DNA of 64,000 bases from Icerya purchasi (Eukaryota > Arthropoda > Insecta > Hemiptera > Monophlebidae): the NCBI GenBank assembly GCA_039619475.1, contig CM077115.1:140752172-140816171 (forward strand), given 5' to 3'. Positions 33,101 through 43,300 of the stretch are shown here, piece after piece. Every line of letters starts with the position of its first letter. Position 1 is the first letter of the stretch. A model generated the notes under the pieces. It worked only from the letters and a program-made list of their open reading frames with translations. It did no database searches and was not told where the DNA came from. Both the position numbers and the translations under genes were made by a program.

Positions 33101-33877
33101 GCTTGTTCCTTTCACTCTAACCTAGTTTCGTCGTCCGCCCACCTCCATGACCACTGTTCCGTTCTCGATGCCGAACTTTATGCCATTTTCCTAGCCCTCG
33201 AATCCACAGTTAAATCCCCTCCACCCAACAGCCGCATTTTGATTGTATCTGATTCACGAGCAGCTTTGGAGTCCCTTACCCAACAATCCCCATCGAATTA
33301 CATAACCAACTCTATACAATCCCTAATCCTAAAATTAAGATCATCCTCCCACCAAATTACTTTCTTATGGGTGCCAAGCCACACCGGACTTAGGGGTAAT
33401 TACTTAGCTGACATCGCTGCTAAGTCAACACTGTCATGCCCCATGCCCTGTTCCCCTCCTCTTCCCACCGACATAGTAAAATCTATAAAAATTCTTGTGC
33501 AATCCCAATGGAAGCAAGATTGGCTCACTAGACAATCTTGCTTTCTAAGAGAGATAAAACACGGAATTGACCCTTGGTTCTTTCCTTCTGACCTCCCCAG
33601 AACCCACTTTGTGGCTATGGCAAGACTTCGCATTGGTCATATTTCGCTGACTCATGATCATCTCCTAATTAATTGCGAGCCCCCTTTCGAATGCCCCTTT
33701 TTCTCCCTTCCCCCCTCTCCTACAGTAAAACACCTGCTCCTGGAGTGCCCATCCTTCGCGCTCCAGCGTGCCCAGCACCGGATAGCGTCTTTGCAGTCGT
33801 CTTTGGCCAACTCGCCTTTGAACATTGCAGACACTATTCGGTTTCTTCATACAACTAACCTATTTCGAACCATTTAA
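30105..33877 (+). pseudogene. I-clade ORF2 (endonuclease, reverse transcriptase, RNase H, zinc segment) with one frameshift
   Basis: A full-length ORF2 in two frames. The endonuclease (30,105-31,080) starts MNCCNSLIIQWNCRG and has CLQETF, GDFNSHSPHWGS, STIDLAL and SSDHFPI. A 1-nt loss near 31,076-31,081 shifts the frame. The frame continues as FRKARAAARDVIRQKKQEAW and is open to 33,877. RT: NSAPGADGIHS, SSYKPISLIS, FFDIEKAYDRVW, GLPQGSALS and FVDDLNISL (FVDD rather than FADD). RNase H: YFTDGAKSC, LDAELYAIFLALE, ILIVSDSRAALE, NYLADIAAK, so all four acidic residues are present. The C-terminal zinc segment is C-x3-F-x-C...H-x4-C (HLLLECPSF). An exact 72-bp in-frame duplication lies at 32,606-32,749. 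Start taken at the ATG directly before the first endonuclease motif. Confidence 0.94.
32606..32749 (+). repeat. Exact 72-bp tandem duplication within ORF2
   Basis: Units 32,606-32,677 and 32,678-32,749 are identical. Each encodes 24 residues beginning LILGAHHTSPTHS, so the reading frame is kept. It falls between RT and RNase H. The related element at 35,934-38,066 has this region deleted, so its ancestral state cannot be read from there. Confidence 0.95.
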
Positions 33878-33892
33878 CTCTCCGATTGCCAT

Positions 33893-33928
33893 AGTGTCGT
33901 AATAGCCCCGGCAGCTGTACACGACACT
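33893..33928 (+). promoter_or_regulatory. I-clade 3' RNA hairpin, copy I1
   Basis: Perfect 8-bp stem AGTGTCGT (33,893-33,900) / ACGACACT (33,921-33,928) around a 20-nt loop (33,901-33,920), 8 nt before the poly(A). Copy I2 at 38,083-38,124 has a different stem, an identical loop length and 14 of 20 loop bases the same (consensus AATAGCCYCRGYAGYTRWAC). Confidence 0.75.
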
Positions 33929-33960
33929 TAAAAATGAAAAAAAAAAAAAAAAAAAAAAAA

Positions 33961-35735
33961 TTCCTGTCATAGAACCTGCGCTCTTTAATATTTACTTTAA
34001 CTAAATCATCTCTCTTCCTCTTAACTCTGCCTTTCTTTGCCGACGACGTGCTTATCTACCTTTCCGGTCGTAGTATCTCATTATCTAATTCCCGTCTTCA
34101 AAACTTCCTAATGTTACTGGAAGATGCCTCTTTCTTATATTCATCTCTTTATTTTTCCCTTTGAATCTTCGCCTGTTGTCTTTACTTTTCCCCCTCTTGA
34201 CCCTTTTTAAATTAATTCTATGTTAAATGGTAGTCCGGTTCCCCTTGTAAACTATTCTCGTTATTTAGGAATCTTGACAGTTGTTTCTCCTTTCACAATC
34301 ACATTAATCATCTGTATCTATCTTGCCTCAAGAAATCAATCTGTTAAAAGCCCTCTCTCTTACTAATTGGGGAGATGATCCCTACACCTTATTCATGTTC
34401 TATCTCCGTTCTATCCTAGATTACTGTTTTATTTATGGCAATTCTTTTGGGTCTCTCCGTTTAAAATTAGATCGTGTTTAAAATACTTGCCTTCGTCTCT
34501 GCCTCAGTGCTCTGAGATCTACCTCAGTTTTGACTATCCTTGCTGAATCCCATATTCTTATCTCCATTCATAAATCCTGCTAGGGTTATCGTTTCTTGAT
34601 TAAGCATCTGCCTATTTATTCTTCTTCACTAATTTCTTCTTACTTCTCTATTCTTCATAACTGACAATTTACTTCTAATAAAATTCCAATGTTACCTCTT
34701 GTTTCTTTTGGCCTCCTTCAAATTTTCACTGTATACTTATAATCATATTAAGCTTCCTTATTTTTCTTTTAGTTTTTCCAGTTACCTTCATCCTATTAAA
34801 TGTCTTTCTTTACCGATCTGTTCCTCAAAATATCAGAATTGAATTTTCCAATGTTTTAAGCCCTCTCTTTCCTACGCATGTCACTATTTATTGATAGTTC
34901 CAAAATATCAAATAGAGTTGGTTCTGCCTTTTTTCGTCCTGCCTTGAATTATTCTGAATCTTCTAAATATCCCTCCTTTTGCTTCATTTTCTATGCGGCA
35001 TCTACTACTATTCTACACTCTGTTCTCGTTTTATTCTCATCGCCAGTTTTCCATAAAATTCTCTTAATCTCAGATTCTAAAAGTAATTTACAAGCTATCA
35101 CATCTTTTCCTCCTTCACTCGATTGATATGTCTCCGTAAATTTCTGATCCTATAAGTGTTGAGAGCAATGAGATAGTGGATTCATTAGCCCGTTCTTTCA
35201 TTTCCATTACAATATTGCTCCTTTTTTCTTTAAACGACACATTCCAGACTATAGCTGAACTCCTATTCTATTTCATTGTTTAATTTTGACTTCTTTTATC
35301 TTTCTATTCAATCATCTCTTCCTCCCACTCCATGGTTTTCGAGATACTTCCTCTCAAACGGTCTACAATTTCCGCTATATGTAGTCTTCGTTCTAATCAT
35401 AGCTGCATCATGTTCTTCGTTTTCATCTGAATTTATTTTATTTTGTACTTTTCATCCTCCTTCTGCATACTTTCCTTGTGAACTTAATGTCATGTTTTAT
35501 CTGAATGTGTTCGACGTTTTCTACTGAACAATTGTCCTTCTACTCTTCTTAACTAAAACACTCGCTCTATCGGTGCTTCTTACATTCTTTCATTTCCTTC
35601 TACTTCTGTTATTCTTGCCCTAGAATTATTTTTATTCTTTATCCTTAAAAAGAATATAACGTTATTTTTTCTTTTTTCTCATTTCTAGTGTTAATACCTA
35701 CGTCAAAAAATCAAGTATAAATAAATAAACGAAAA
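33961..35735 (+). mobile_element. Family L-type retrotransposon relic, copy E
   Basis: An old, heavily mutated ORF2 starting abruptly after the poly(A) of the I element. RT block: PALFNIYFN...IISLPLNSAF, then in the next frame FADDVLIYLSGRSIS (about 34,034-34,080). RNase H pieces: FIDSSKISNRVGSAF, HKILLISDSKSNLQAI and a VESNEIVDSLARS-like segment near 35,160. The 3' third (35,270-35,530) is closely related to copy F at 56,500-56,800, including CTACAATTTCCGCTATATGT and TTCCTTGTGAACTTRATGTC. Stops and frameshifts occur throughout. The tail near 35,700-35,745 is A- and T-rich. Confidence 0.75.
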
Positions 35736-35744
35736 AAAAAATTT

Positions 35745-35932
35745 TTTTTTTAGCAAAGGTAATATAAAAATCCCGTTACGTTTTGCATTACTTGCCAGCA
35801 TTACATAAATTAAAACAAGGTATGACATACAAAAGCCTTAGATTATATTTCGAAGCTGTAATAATGTCCAGAATTAAATACGGAATCGGAATTTGGGATG
35901 ATGCGAAAATTACAGAAATAAGGAAAATCAAC
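35745..35932 (+). mobile_element. Family J relic J3, left part
   Basis: A 5'-truncated J ORF2 piece with YLPALHKLKQGMTYKSLRLY, EAVIMSRIKYGIGIWDDAK and ITEIRKIN, matching residues of J2 from LYKIKQVL to EINKISK. The frame stops being J exactly after AGG-AAA-ATC-AAC (35,921-35,932) and resumes at 38,178, so it is the left half of an interrupted copy. Confidence 0.85.
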
Positions 35933-35933
35933 C

Positions 35934-38066
35934 AGAGCTCTCATTCGCGACAAAAAGCAAGAGTGCTGGTCACAGTTTACTTCATCCATCTCCTCATCAA
36001 CGTCAAACGGGACCATATGGAATAAAATAAAATCCATCAATGGAATTAGCACTGTCCCAAAACGCGTCTTTCTCAACATCAATGGCAGTCTAATAACGGA
36101 TGAAGCTAACGTTGTCAAAGCGTTTGCCAATCACTTCACCGCAGCATCGTCATCAGAAAAGTATCCCCCCGCTTTCCGTAGCATGAAATACCATGCAGAG
36201 CAACAGCCAGTGCACTTTCCACCCGAATCCAATGAATCATACACTAGTAATTTTACCATCTCAGAACTAAATTTCCAACTCAACCACCATACATCCAACA
36301 CTGCTCCTGGCCCCGACGGCATCCACCCATACATGCTTAAGTACCTCCCAATTTCCGGAAAACATTTTCTCCTACACATATACAATCAAATCTGGAATTC
36401 TGGAAACATCCCCGCGCAATGGAAGTCGGCAAATATAATCCCAATACTAAAGGAAAACAAAGACCCTTCCCTTCCCGAAAGTTACAGTCCTATCTCGTTA
36501 TTGAGTGCCATTTCCAAAACGCTGGAGAAGATGGTTAATAGGCGTCTCCTGTTTTTTCTCGAACAGAAAAGTCTTCTTTCTCCTAACCAAGCCGGCGGGC
36601 GAGAGGCAAGATCAACAGTCAGCCAACTACTTAGCCTGCAAAGGCAGATACTCTCGGCGTTTCAGCGTCAACAGCACCTCTATGCAGTATTTTTCGATTT
36701 AGAGAAAGCTTTTGATCGCCTATGGCGTCATGGCCTACTACTAAAACTGCGAACGGCGGGAATCGCCGGAAAAATGGATAAATACCTACACAGCTTCTTA
36801 GACAATAGAACGATCCAAGTTACGACTGATTCGTCAACGTCTGAACTGATGCTGTTGGAAAATGGTGTACCACAAGGCTCTGCTTTAAGTGCAACCTTGT
36901 TCATATACTACATTAACGACTTAACTGACTGTCTTGCCGTCCCTGTAACGTCCCGGCTCTATGTGGACGACCTAAACATCTCCCTATCATCCAACCATCC
37001 TATAAACGCTCAAAATATCCTACAAAAATCCATAAAAAAGCTCCAAAAGTGGTCCAATGACAACGGTTTGACCTTCTCCTCAACAAAAACAATATGTGTT
37101 GATTTCCACAGGGGACGCCAAAACGCACTTTCCAGCATTCCAGTGCCTGAACTTTTTTCAGTTATGGGTCATTTCCAAATCCCCTCAATCCCAAGAGCTT
37201 TACCAGATTTCGCAATAACTGTACCTCCCTGGAGTCAGCCGATCACAAATATAAACATATCTCTCACAAAATTCAATAAAGCACAATATCCCCCAAACGT
37301 AGTACAAATAGTAAAAAACACCATAGCGAGCTACACCGATCATGTATGCCTCTACACAGTCACCGGCGGCATGCTCCTTCGAAGTATCAAAAACAGCAGA
37401 GTCAGTCAGACTGCATCCCAAAAGGCCCTACTTATAACTGACTCCTTAAATTCCCTTCAACTTATTTCAGAAATAAAACCCAAAAACCCCCTGATAAGAA
37501 AAGTCCACTACCTACTATACAGACTATCCCACCTAAACTCTGAAATATCCTTCCTATGGGTGCCGGCCCATGTAGGAGTCCCAGGTAATGAGCGCGTCAA
37601 TCAAGCAGCTCAGGCGACACTATTCTCTCCAATGCCATGTAATCCCCCTCTTCCCCCCACAATGGCCCATTTATTTATGCACCAAACTGGAGAAGAATGG
37701 CAGCAGGAATGGAAATCCGCAAGTACATTCCTCCGAAGCATAAAATCAACCACAGAACCCTGGTGGCCCATAGACGAAATTTCTCGCAGAGATTTTTCTG
37801 TCTTGAATCGCCTCCGAACAGGTCACACAACCCTTTCGCACGGGTATATCTTCACGGGACAAGCACCCCCAAATGTCTGCTTCTTCTGTGATCAACCAAG
37901 CGCCCCGTCTACATCTCACCTCCTTCTCGAATGTTTCTCTTTTGCGGCACTAAGATCCACCTATTTCACTACCACCTCTATCTCTAAGATCTTATCGAAC
38001 GTTCCGTCTGCGGTCGCAGCTATGTTGGCTTTCGTGCGTAGCAGCGGCCTATACCATAGAGTTTAA
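35934..38066 (+). pseudogene. I-clade ORF2, 5'-truncated, with in-frame internal deletions
   Basis: An open frame of about 710 codons with no start codon of its own, beginning RALIRDKKQECW. RT blocks are intact: NTAPGPDGIHPYML, ESYSPISLLSAISKTLE, FFDLEKAFDRLW, NGVPQGSALSATLF and LYVDDLNISL. After the RT palm about 150 residues present in the first I element are missing (junction near 37,130-37,190). RNase H keeps IASYTD, ALLITDSLNSLQ and VPAHVGVPGNERVNQAAQ but lacks the segment carrying the catalytic Glu (near 37,350-37,400), and its last Asp reads Asn. The C-terminal zinc segment CFFCDQPSAPSTSHLLLEC is intact. Despite the deletions there is no stop, which is unusual among the relics here. 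Confidence 0.9.
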
Positions 38067-38082
38067 CCTTCCTAAGTAGGCT

Positions 38083-38124
38083 CCATGTGCTGTAATAGCC
38101 TCAGTAGTTAAACACAGCGCATGG
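38083..38124 (+). promoter_or_regulatory. I-clade 3' RNA hairpin, copy I2
   Basis: 11-bp stem CCATGTGCTGT (38,083-38,093) / ACAGCGCATGG (38,114-38,124) with one T-G pair, and a 20-nt loop at 38,094-38,113. Compared with copy I1, three stem positions change on both sides so pairing is kept (C-G to T-A, T-A to C-G, A-T to T-A). Confidence 0.78.
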
Positions 38125-38177
38125 AAATCCTCACTATTATTTTTATTTAAATTAAAAAAAAAAAAAAAAAAAAAAAC

Positions 38178-38932
38178 AAATTGCAAAAAAAATGTTTAAA
38201 ACTGGTTTTACACGACGAGAGAAAAACGCATTAGCAAACATCACTTGGTGGAACAAAAATAACGAAATATCACCAAAAATGCTTTATATTATTACAGCAA
38301 ATTACTCAGTGCTAAACTCGAAGATAGGCAGTTACCAACTAGAACAAGAACGTACAGCACTAGAAATTGCGATAAACTTTGCTATGTACGATCTAGCGGG
38401 ATTAACAGTAAAATAGACACAATGTAGAGGAAGAATTATTAATAAAATTAATGGGGAACATACCAAAGGAAATTCGAAATGAAAAAAATCTGGAGAGGTG
38501 GAAAAACAAGGTTAAAACTTGGTTGATAGCATGGTGTAAAGAGCAATAGAAATAATAATAACAAAAAAAAAAAAAAAAAAGTATCGTAATACTAGTAATA
38601 ACCATTTATAACAAAGCTGCTAATGCTCTAGTGGTAGTTGTATAAAAATTATATTGTATTATTGTAATATAAAAGTGTTATCATGTATAAGTTTATTGTA
38701 ATAGGAAATATTATTTCAGATGATGGTATAATTATAATATAAATGATAAATAATGAGAGTGTGGATTTTGTAGTATAGTAATATATAAGTTAACACTTTT
38801 TATGCTGTAACAGAAAATAGTACTTAAGTTAAGTTAATATTGTACAAATGAATGATATAATTATGTTGGGATCCCACAGACGGGCTAGTGCCTTGTGGGA
38901 CCCGCAAATTATTATTAAAAAGAAAAAAAAAA
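38178..38932 (+). mobile_element. Family J relic J3, right part
   Basis: Continues the J frame: KLQKKCLKTGF, then NITWWNKNNEISPKML, then in shifted frames ELLIKLMGNIPKEIRNEK and KTWLIAWCKEQ with a stop at about 38,551, matching the end of J2 block by block. A roughly 315-bp 3' UTR, the family hairpin (38,868-38,903) and an A-rich tail follow. At least one frameshift lies near 38,400. Confidence 0.88.
38868..38903 (+). promoter_or_regulatory. Family J 3' RNA hairpin, copy J3
   Basis: GGG/CCC outer, TCCCACA/TGTGGGA middle, GGGC-TAGT-GCCT apical. The flanks TATAATTATGTT and CGCAAATTATTATT are shared with J1 and J4. Confidence 0.68.
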
Positions 38933-39477
38933 CAACTTAGGAATCCTTGCTAAGTTTTGCCGTTACGGAGGTTGTAATAAACTGTTACCAAACCGTAAAT
39001 TTAGGGTTTTTTTTACTTTCAAGAATGATGAAGTTAGTTGAAATTTATTTTTTTTAGGTATTATAGAAAGACTAGTCATCTGGCGACCCAAGTGATATTT
39101 CACGAGTTCCGAAGGATCTAGTTATATAATAGACTAGGCTGTTCATACATTTAATTTTGATTCCTCAGCTTTTAATATTCGAGTGTTCTCAGTTTTTTAA
39201 TATTGAAATGGTTTTTACATTTTTAACCAATCATGACGCGGATAAAAATGTGTTCGAAACTTTTTTAATATATAGAGAAGTATAAATTTATACATTTTTT
39301 TAACAATGCGGGTGTGTGAACTAACCCGGCCCAAGTGATGATAATTTTCTATACTTTTAATGTGCTTCAGTGGAATTCGAACAAATCGCCCTTATTGGGA
39401 GAGAAATTAAGTGACTTTAATTATAAAAAAAAGAAAAACAATTTGTCTACTAAAAAATTGGACATGACTGTTTTTTC
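38933..39477. other. No gene recognised
   Basis: AT-rich, no coding or repeat signature. Confidence 0.5.
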
Positions 39478-39715
39478 AGTACTGCTGAAACAGTTGTAAG
39501 AGATTGTCTCGTTTCGGATTGATTTCGCTCTCAGCTTGAAATATTTGGGTACCGGGGAAATCTGGGAAGATAAAAGCGGATCCCAAGTAGAAAGGAACTG
39601 ACCCCCCGACTTTCATTAGTGTCGTTGGGCTTTGTAAATTGTGAATCTTAACTTCACAATTCCACAATTCCCGACGTCCTGTCAAGGGTATGGGACCTAC
39701 TTTATTTTTTAGCTT
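39478..39715 (+). repeat. SINE body, copy S2
   Basis: A diverged copy of the repeat at 125-425: GTCTCGTTTCGGAT, GAAAGGAACTGACC, TTCATTAGTGTCGTTGGGCT, TTGTGAATCTTAACTTCACA, then GTCAAGGGTATGGGACCTAC. The tRNA-like head is missing or unrecognisable. Confidence 0.65.
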
Positions 39716-40096
39716 TAGCCGTGACCTAACTGCCCGAAAACGTTACGCGGGAAGGGAGACGAAAGTAGCACGCTTATAATAAGAATACCACTATAGTAGG
39801 ACAAGGGAGTTTATAGTGAGTCAGCGTATATATTTAGATATATATATATAATACACGAGCAGAAAAAATGTGATGAGATTCAACGTTAATTTTTGGTATC
39901 TGGGTAGATGGTTAAGTTTTTAATGATTGTACAAATAGGATAAATGAAAGAAATATAAGAAAAGAAATGAGTGCAACCTGATTTAGATATTATTCGACTA
40001 CTTGCAAAAACTATTAATTATCAGAAAATTCATGATATTTCAGAAAAAGATTATTTAAATTTAAAAGAACTGTTACATAATATTGTTTCGGCTTGG
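39716..40096. other. No gene; one coding-like 40-codon run
   Basis: Mostly unannotated, with a short (TA)n at 39,838-39,850. Positions 39,977-40,100 are open without a start codon and read QPDLDIIRLLAKTINYQKIH, then DISEKDYLNLKELLHNIVS, which has ordinary protein composition. The origin is unknown; it could be an exon or a gag fragment. Confidence 0.3.
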
Positions 40097-41640
40097 GGGG
40101 GGGGTCGTCAATCGGGGACCTTTACCCAGAAGCAATTAGAATAGGAAGCAATTATATCTTGATACGGTCAGATATTGTTAGGAATAAGGAACAAATAATA
40201 GGAAAAATCTGTGGAGACGGAAACGATAGGACATAAGAGGCGCAATATGGAGTAGGAAGACCAAGTCCCAGCAAACTGAAGTAGAAAGCAGAGCAGAGAT
40301 AAAAACGTAAATAAACACATGATCAGCATCGCAAACACGCTCTTTGTTAGAGTGGAGAGGACAATATGGAGAGGCAACCAATGAAAAACGAAAACGGGAG
40401 GAAGATAATAAAGTATGGTTTAAGAACGCAGACGAATAATGCAGACAACATAACGACGAAGTGAAGGAAATAAAGAGTACCATAGGTTAACAGAAAGACT
40501 AGGTTGAACAGGTAGGTAAAAAGAACAATTGTTAGAGAAAGAGGAAAGGAATACATTCGATATCAAAGTCTGAGATGAAAACCTTTGCACAGCGGAAGAA
40601 GATTGGACGATGGGACTTTTTTAAAAAAGAAGTGAGAAGAGGTAGGTCAAGGAGTCCCATCGCTTCATTACCAAAGTTGCCCGAATGACTAAGAGCCCAC
40701 GGAAAATCAAGTTGAATGAAATGAAGAGAAGAAAAAGCGTGGATAAGTGAGCGTATGTGGAGTATGATAAAATCACAGGAATGATCAGGTAGGGGGAAAT
40801 GAATTGATGGGCGGTCACGGAGTCAGATATAATCAAGAATTTAGAGGAAGGGTGATTGGAGGAAATGAAAATAATGGAACGTATTATAGTCATTAAATCG
40901 TTTATGGATATCGAATAAAAAGGAGGCAAGCGAAAAGATTCTGAAGAGCTAAAATCTGGAAGGATAAAAGAGGCACGACACCATCCGGCCTCTTCGAACC
41001 ATCTGTAAACACGGTTGCATGCAAAGGAAATTGAGAATTGATAAAACTGCGGAATTCCTGTCTGATTAAGGCCCCCGAAAGAAACTTAGAAAACTTAAGT
41101 ACAGCATCCACATTTGGAGGATGGCGAAGATCGGCGAAATTAAAAGTGAAATAAGGGAGATTGACAGAGGACATTATGTAAGAACAAAACGAACTGAGCC
41201 GAAGGGAGATGAGAGATAAAATAGGGATTTTCCTAGGTACGAAACGCCAGTTCCCCTAGAAATGGAAAGATAGGAATGGATAAGAGTAGAGGACGTGAAT
41301 GACAAATAAATGATATAATTATGTTGGGAATCCGCAGACGGGCTAGTGCCTTGTGGGACCCGCAAATTATTAAAAAAAAAAAAAAAAAAAATTGCAAGGG
41401 ATAGATAGACAGAAGCAGGATTATAAGGTCGCAGAGTAAATACAGCATAGCAAGATTTAGTAGGAGAAATAGAAAGGTTAATTGAGGAAAGGGAATGATC
41501 CAGCAAAGAAAGAGACGAATTAACTGTCTCACTGGCTGATGTAATATCATGAGATGAGATATAAATTAGGATGTCATCAGCAAAGAATGAAGACAATTCA
41601 CCAATGAAATAATAAATGATCTGATCGGTACTAAAATGAC
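40097..41640 (-). mobile_element. Family L retrotransposon relic, copy G
   Basis: A 5'-truncated ORF2 in several frames on the minus strand. RT: ELSSFFADDILIYISSHDIT (about 41,600-41,540) and INLSISPTKSCYAVF. RNase H: ATVFTDGSKRPDGV (about 41,000), SSKFLIISDSVTAHQFI (about 40,830). C-terminus: LNHTLLSSSRFRFSLVASPY, then CPLHSNKERVCDADHVF (about 40,400-40,310). The 3' end TCTGGGTAAAGGTCC...ACCCCCCC at 40,130-40,097 corresponds to the TCTGGGC...GCCC end of other copies, with the tail lost. A 90-bp J fragment (J4) interrupts it on the opposite strand. Confidence 0.82.
41302..41391 (+). mobile_element. Family J 90-bp 3' fragment, J4, inserted in copy G
   Basis: Only the last 70 bp of a J element plus a 20-nt poly(A) (41,372-41,391). 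The sequence ACAAATAAATGATATAATTA and the hairpin (41,326-41,361) match J3 closely, including GGGCTAGTGCCTTGTGGGAC. It lies antisense to copy G and interrupts its RT thumb region, so it is younger than copy G. Confidence 0.88.
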
Positions 41641-43194
41641 GGTGATGTTCGGATTACAACTCAAAACAAATCTTGCTCTATAGACTACTCGTGGTGGATC
41701 GTCCATTGATACAGTCTTCGCTCGCCACATTGAAAGGATCAATTCGAAAAATGATATCGGTTATTTTAGTTATCATAAACCCGTATTTGTGCATTACTTC
41801 TAGCGACCATGTAGAATAAGCAGAAAAATGAAACGATTATCCGTGCTTTTTGTATTTCTTCATTCATAATTTCCCAATAGAACAGCAGCAGTTACAAAGT
41901 CGCGATTCAGCAAATCAGGCTAAAGCATGTTCTATGCTTCACAGTTTTAACCGCGAAGCGACGAGTTTTTTAACTCAATTTTAGCCCATTAAATAATACT
42001 AGCTGGAATTTTGAAGGAAGACACTAAATTGAAGTGAACTGGTGAGGACTCAGATGCGTTGAGGAAACGGACTGTTTAATATTGTAGGACAATAAAAACA
42101 ATAGAAAGAGCAAAAGAAATATAAAGGTGAGTGGTAGCGAAAAAAATAATTGAATATGTAGAAAAACAAAAAAAAATGAATAGTAAAAATTTGTTAAGTG
42201 CCTCAAGAATCTAACGAAACCGTCAATAGCGATAATAGAAATAATGATGATGACAATGACTAAGTACATTTTTTATGATTTTCTTTTTCCTCTTTTAAAT
42301 AAAAGAATTCTGCAATTTCCGTTTTATAGAGTTGTTCAGCCAGCATAATATAAAAGTAAATCAGAAAACTCAAACAACACTTGTAACATTTATTCGCTTA
42401 CGAAATGCCGTCGAGATTTTACCTCGGTGTGTTTTGTCGCTCGTGATAATCGGGAAATAACCTACTTTTTCTACAAGTTATGCGGACAGCTTTTACTAAT
42501 GAAAAATACGGTAACCGTTTTTTAAAACTGAATTTTCTTGACTTTTCTCAATTCTCCAGATTTCTGTTTTTTTCTTTGATTTAAAAAAAAAAAAAAAAAA
42601 ATTACGTAAAGAAAATTGTTTTAACTATTAAATACCTTGCGGAAATTTGCTACACACAATTTGTTGTGACACTAATCAAAAAATAAGTATATCAAATTCA
42701 ATCCGGTCCGGAATATTATTCTATTTATGTCATTTTAAAAACAGAACGAAAAAAAAAAAAAATAATAATAAGTTGCTAAGAAAATGTCTACCCCTTATCA
42801 CGGAACATACATATATTCAAAATATCGTAGATTTTCATTTTACAACATATAAAAATCCCTTGGTGAGGCAACAGGAACACCAGTTATATGTTTTCGTTTT
42901 TCACCATTTTTACACTTTAAATTTTCGTTTACGTATTTACGTACAGATGTTTTAATAAATTATTCGAATTCCAAGAAAATAATCTGAAAATTACTTAGTT
43001 TTTAGAAATAGGCACTCTGAAAACAACGAATGATGTTCCGATGATGAACAAATTCCGTGAAATCTATTTCTATTATTTATCTGTCTAGGATGCAAATAAC
43101 TTTACCAATTTCAGTTCGGTATAGTGTTTTTTTTTGTTTTTTCCTTTATTATTATTTTGGGTTCGTCAACGATGGATATCAAGCCAACGCAAGC
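41641..43194. other. No gene recognised
   Basis: AT-rich with A runs (42,582-42,600; 42,749-42,762). Open frames here are short and motif-free. Confidence 0.5.
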
Positions 43195-43300
43195 GGAATT
43201 TTTCTATATTTTCAGTGTGCACCAGCACAATTCGAACCGGGGCTTACCTGAGTAGAACCGTACTGCCTAACTAACTACGCTATCGTTTTCAACCGGATGC
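43195..43300 (-). repeat. tRNA-like SINE head
   Basis: On the minus strand an A-box-like TAGCGTAGTTAGTTAGG (43,266-43,282) and a B-box-like GGTTCGAATTG (43,228-43,238). The strong B box and the lack of a closing acceptor stem suggest a SINE head rather than a working tRNA gene. No second copy was found in the window. Confidence 0.45.

Larger units (their letters stand above)
24837..33960 (+). mobile_element. I-clade retrotransposon, ORF1 and ORF2 split by J2
   Basis: Composite reading. The I-type ORF1 (to 26,206) and I-type ORF2 (from 30,105) lie on the same strand in the expected order, with the inverted J2 (26,276-29,690) between them. Removing J2 leaves a spacer of about 0.5 kb, a plausible I-clade distance. 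The 3' UTR has a hairpin at 33,893-33,928 and poly(A) at 33,937-33,960. That both ORFs belong to one insertion is inference, since no duplicated site around J2 was found. Confidence 0.6.
35933..38176 (+). mobile_element. Second I-clade element, 5'-truncated, inserted in J3
   Basis: Contains the ORF2 remainder, a short 3' UTR with hairpin (38,083-38,124) and poly(A) 38,154-38,176. Its left end lies inside the ORF2 linker, at the point corresponding to about 31,105 of the first I element. Its insertion cuts a J codon series cleanly: host codons end AAC at 35,932 and resume AAA-TTG-CAA at 38,178. Any target duplication is at most 3 nt (AAC). Confidence 0.88.
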
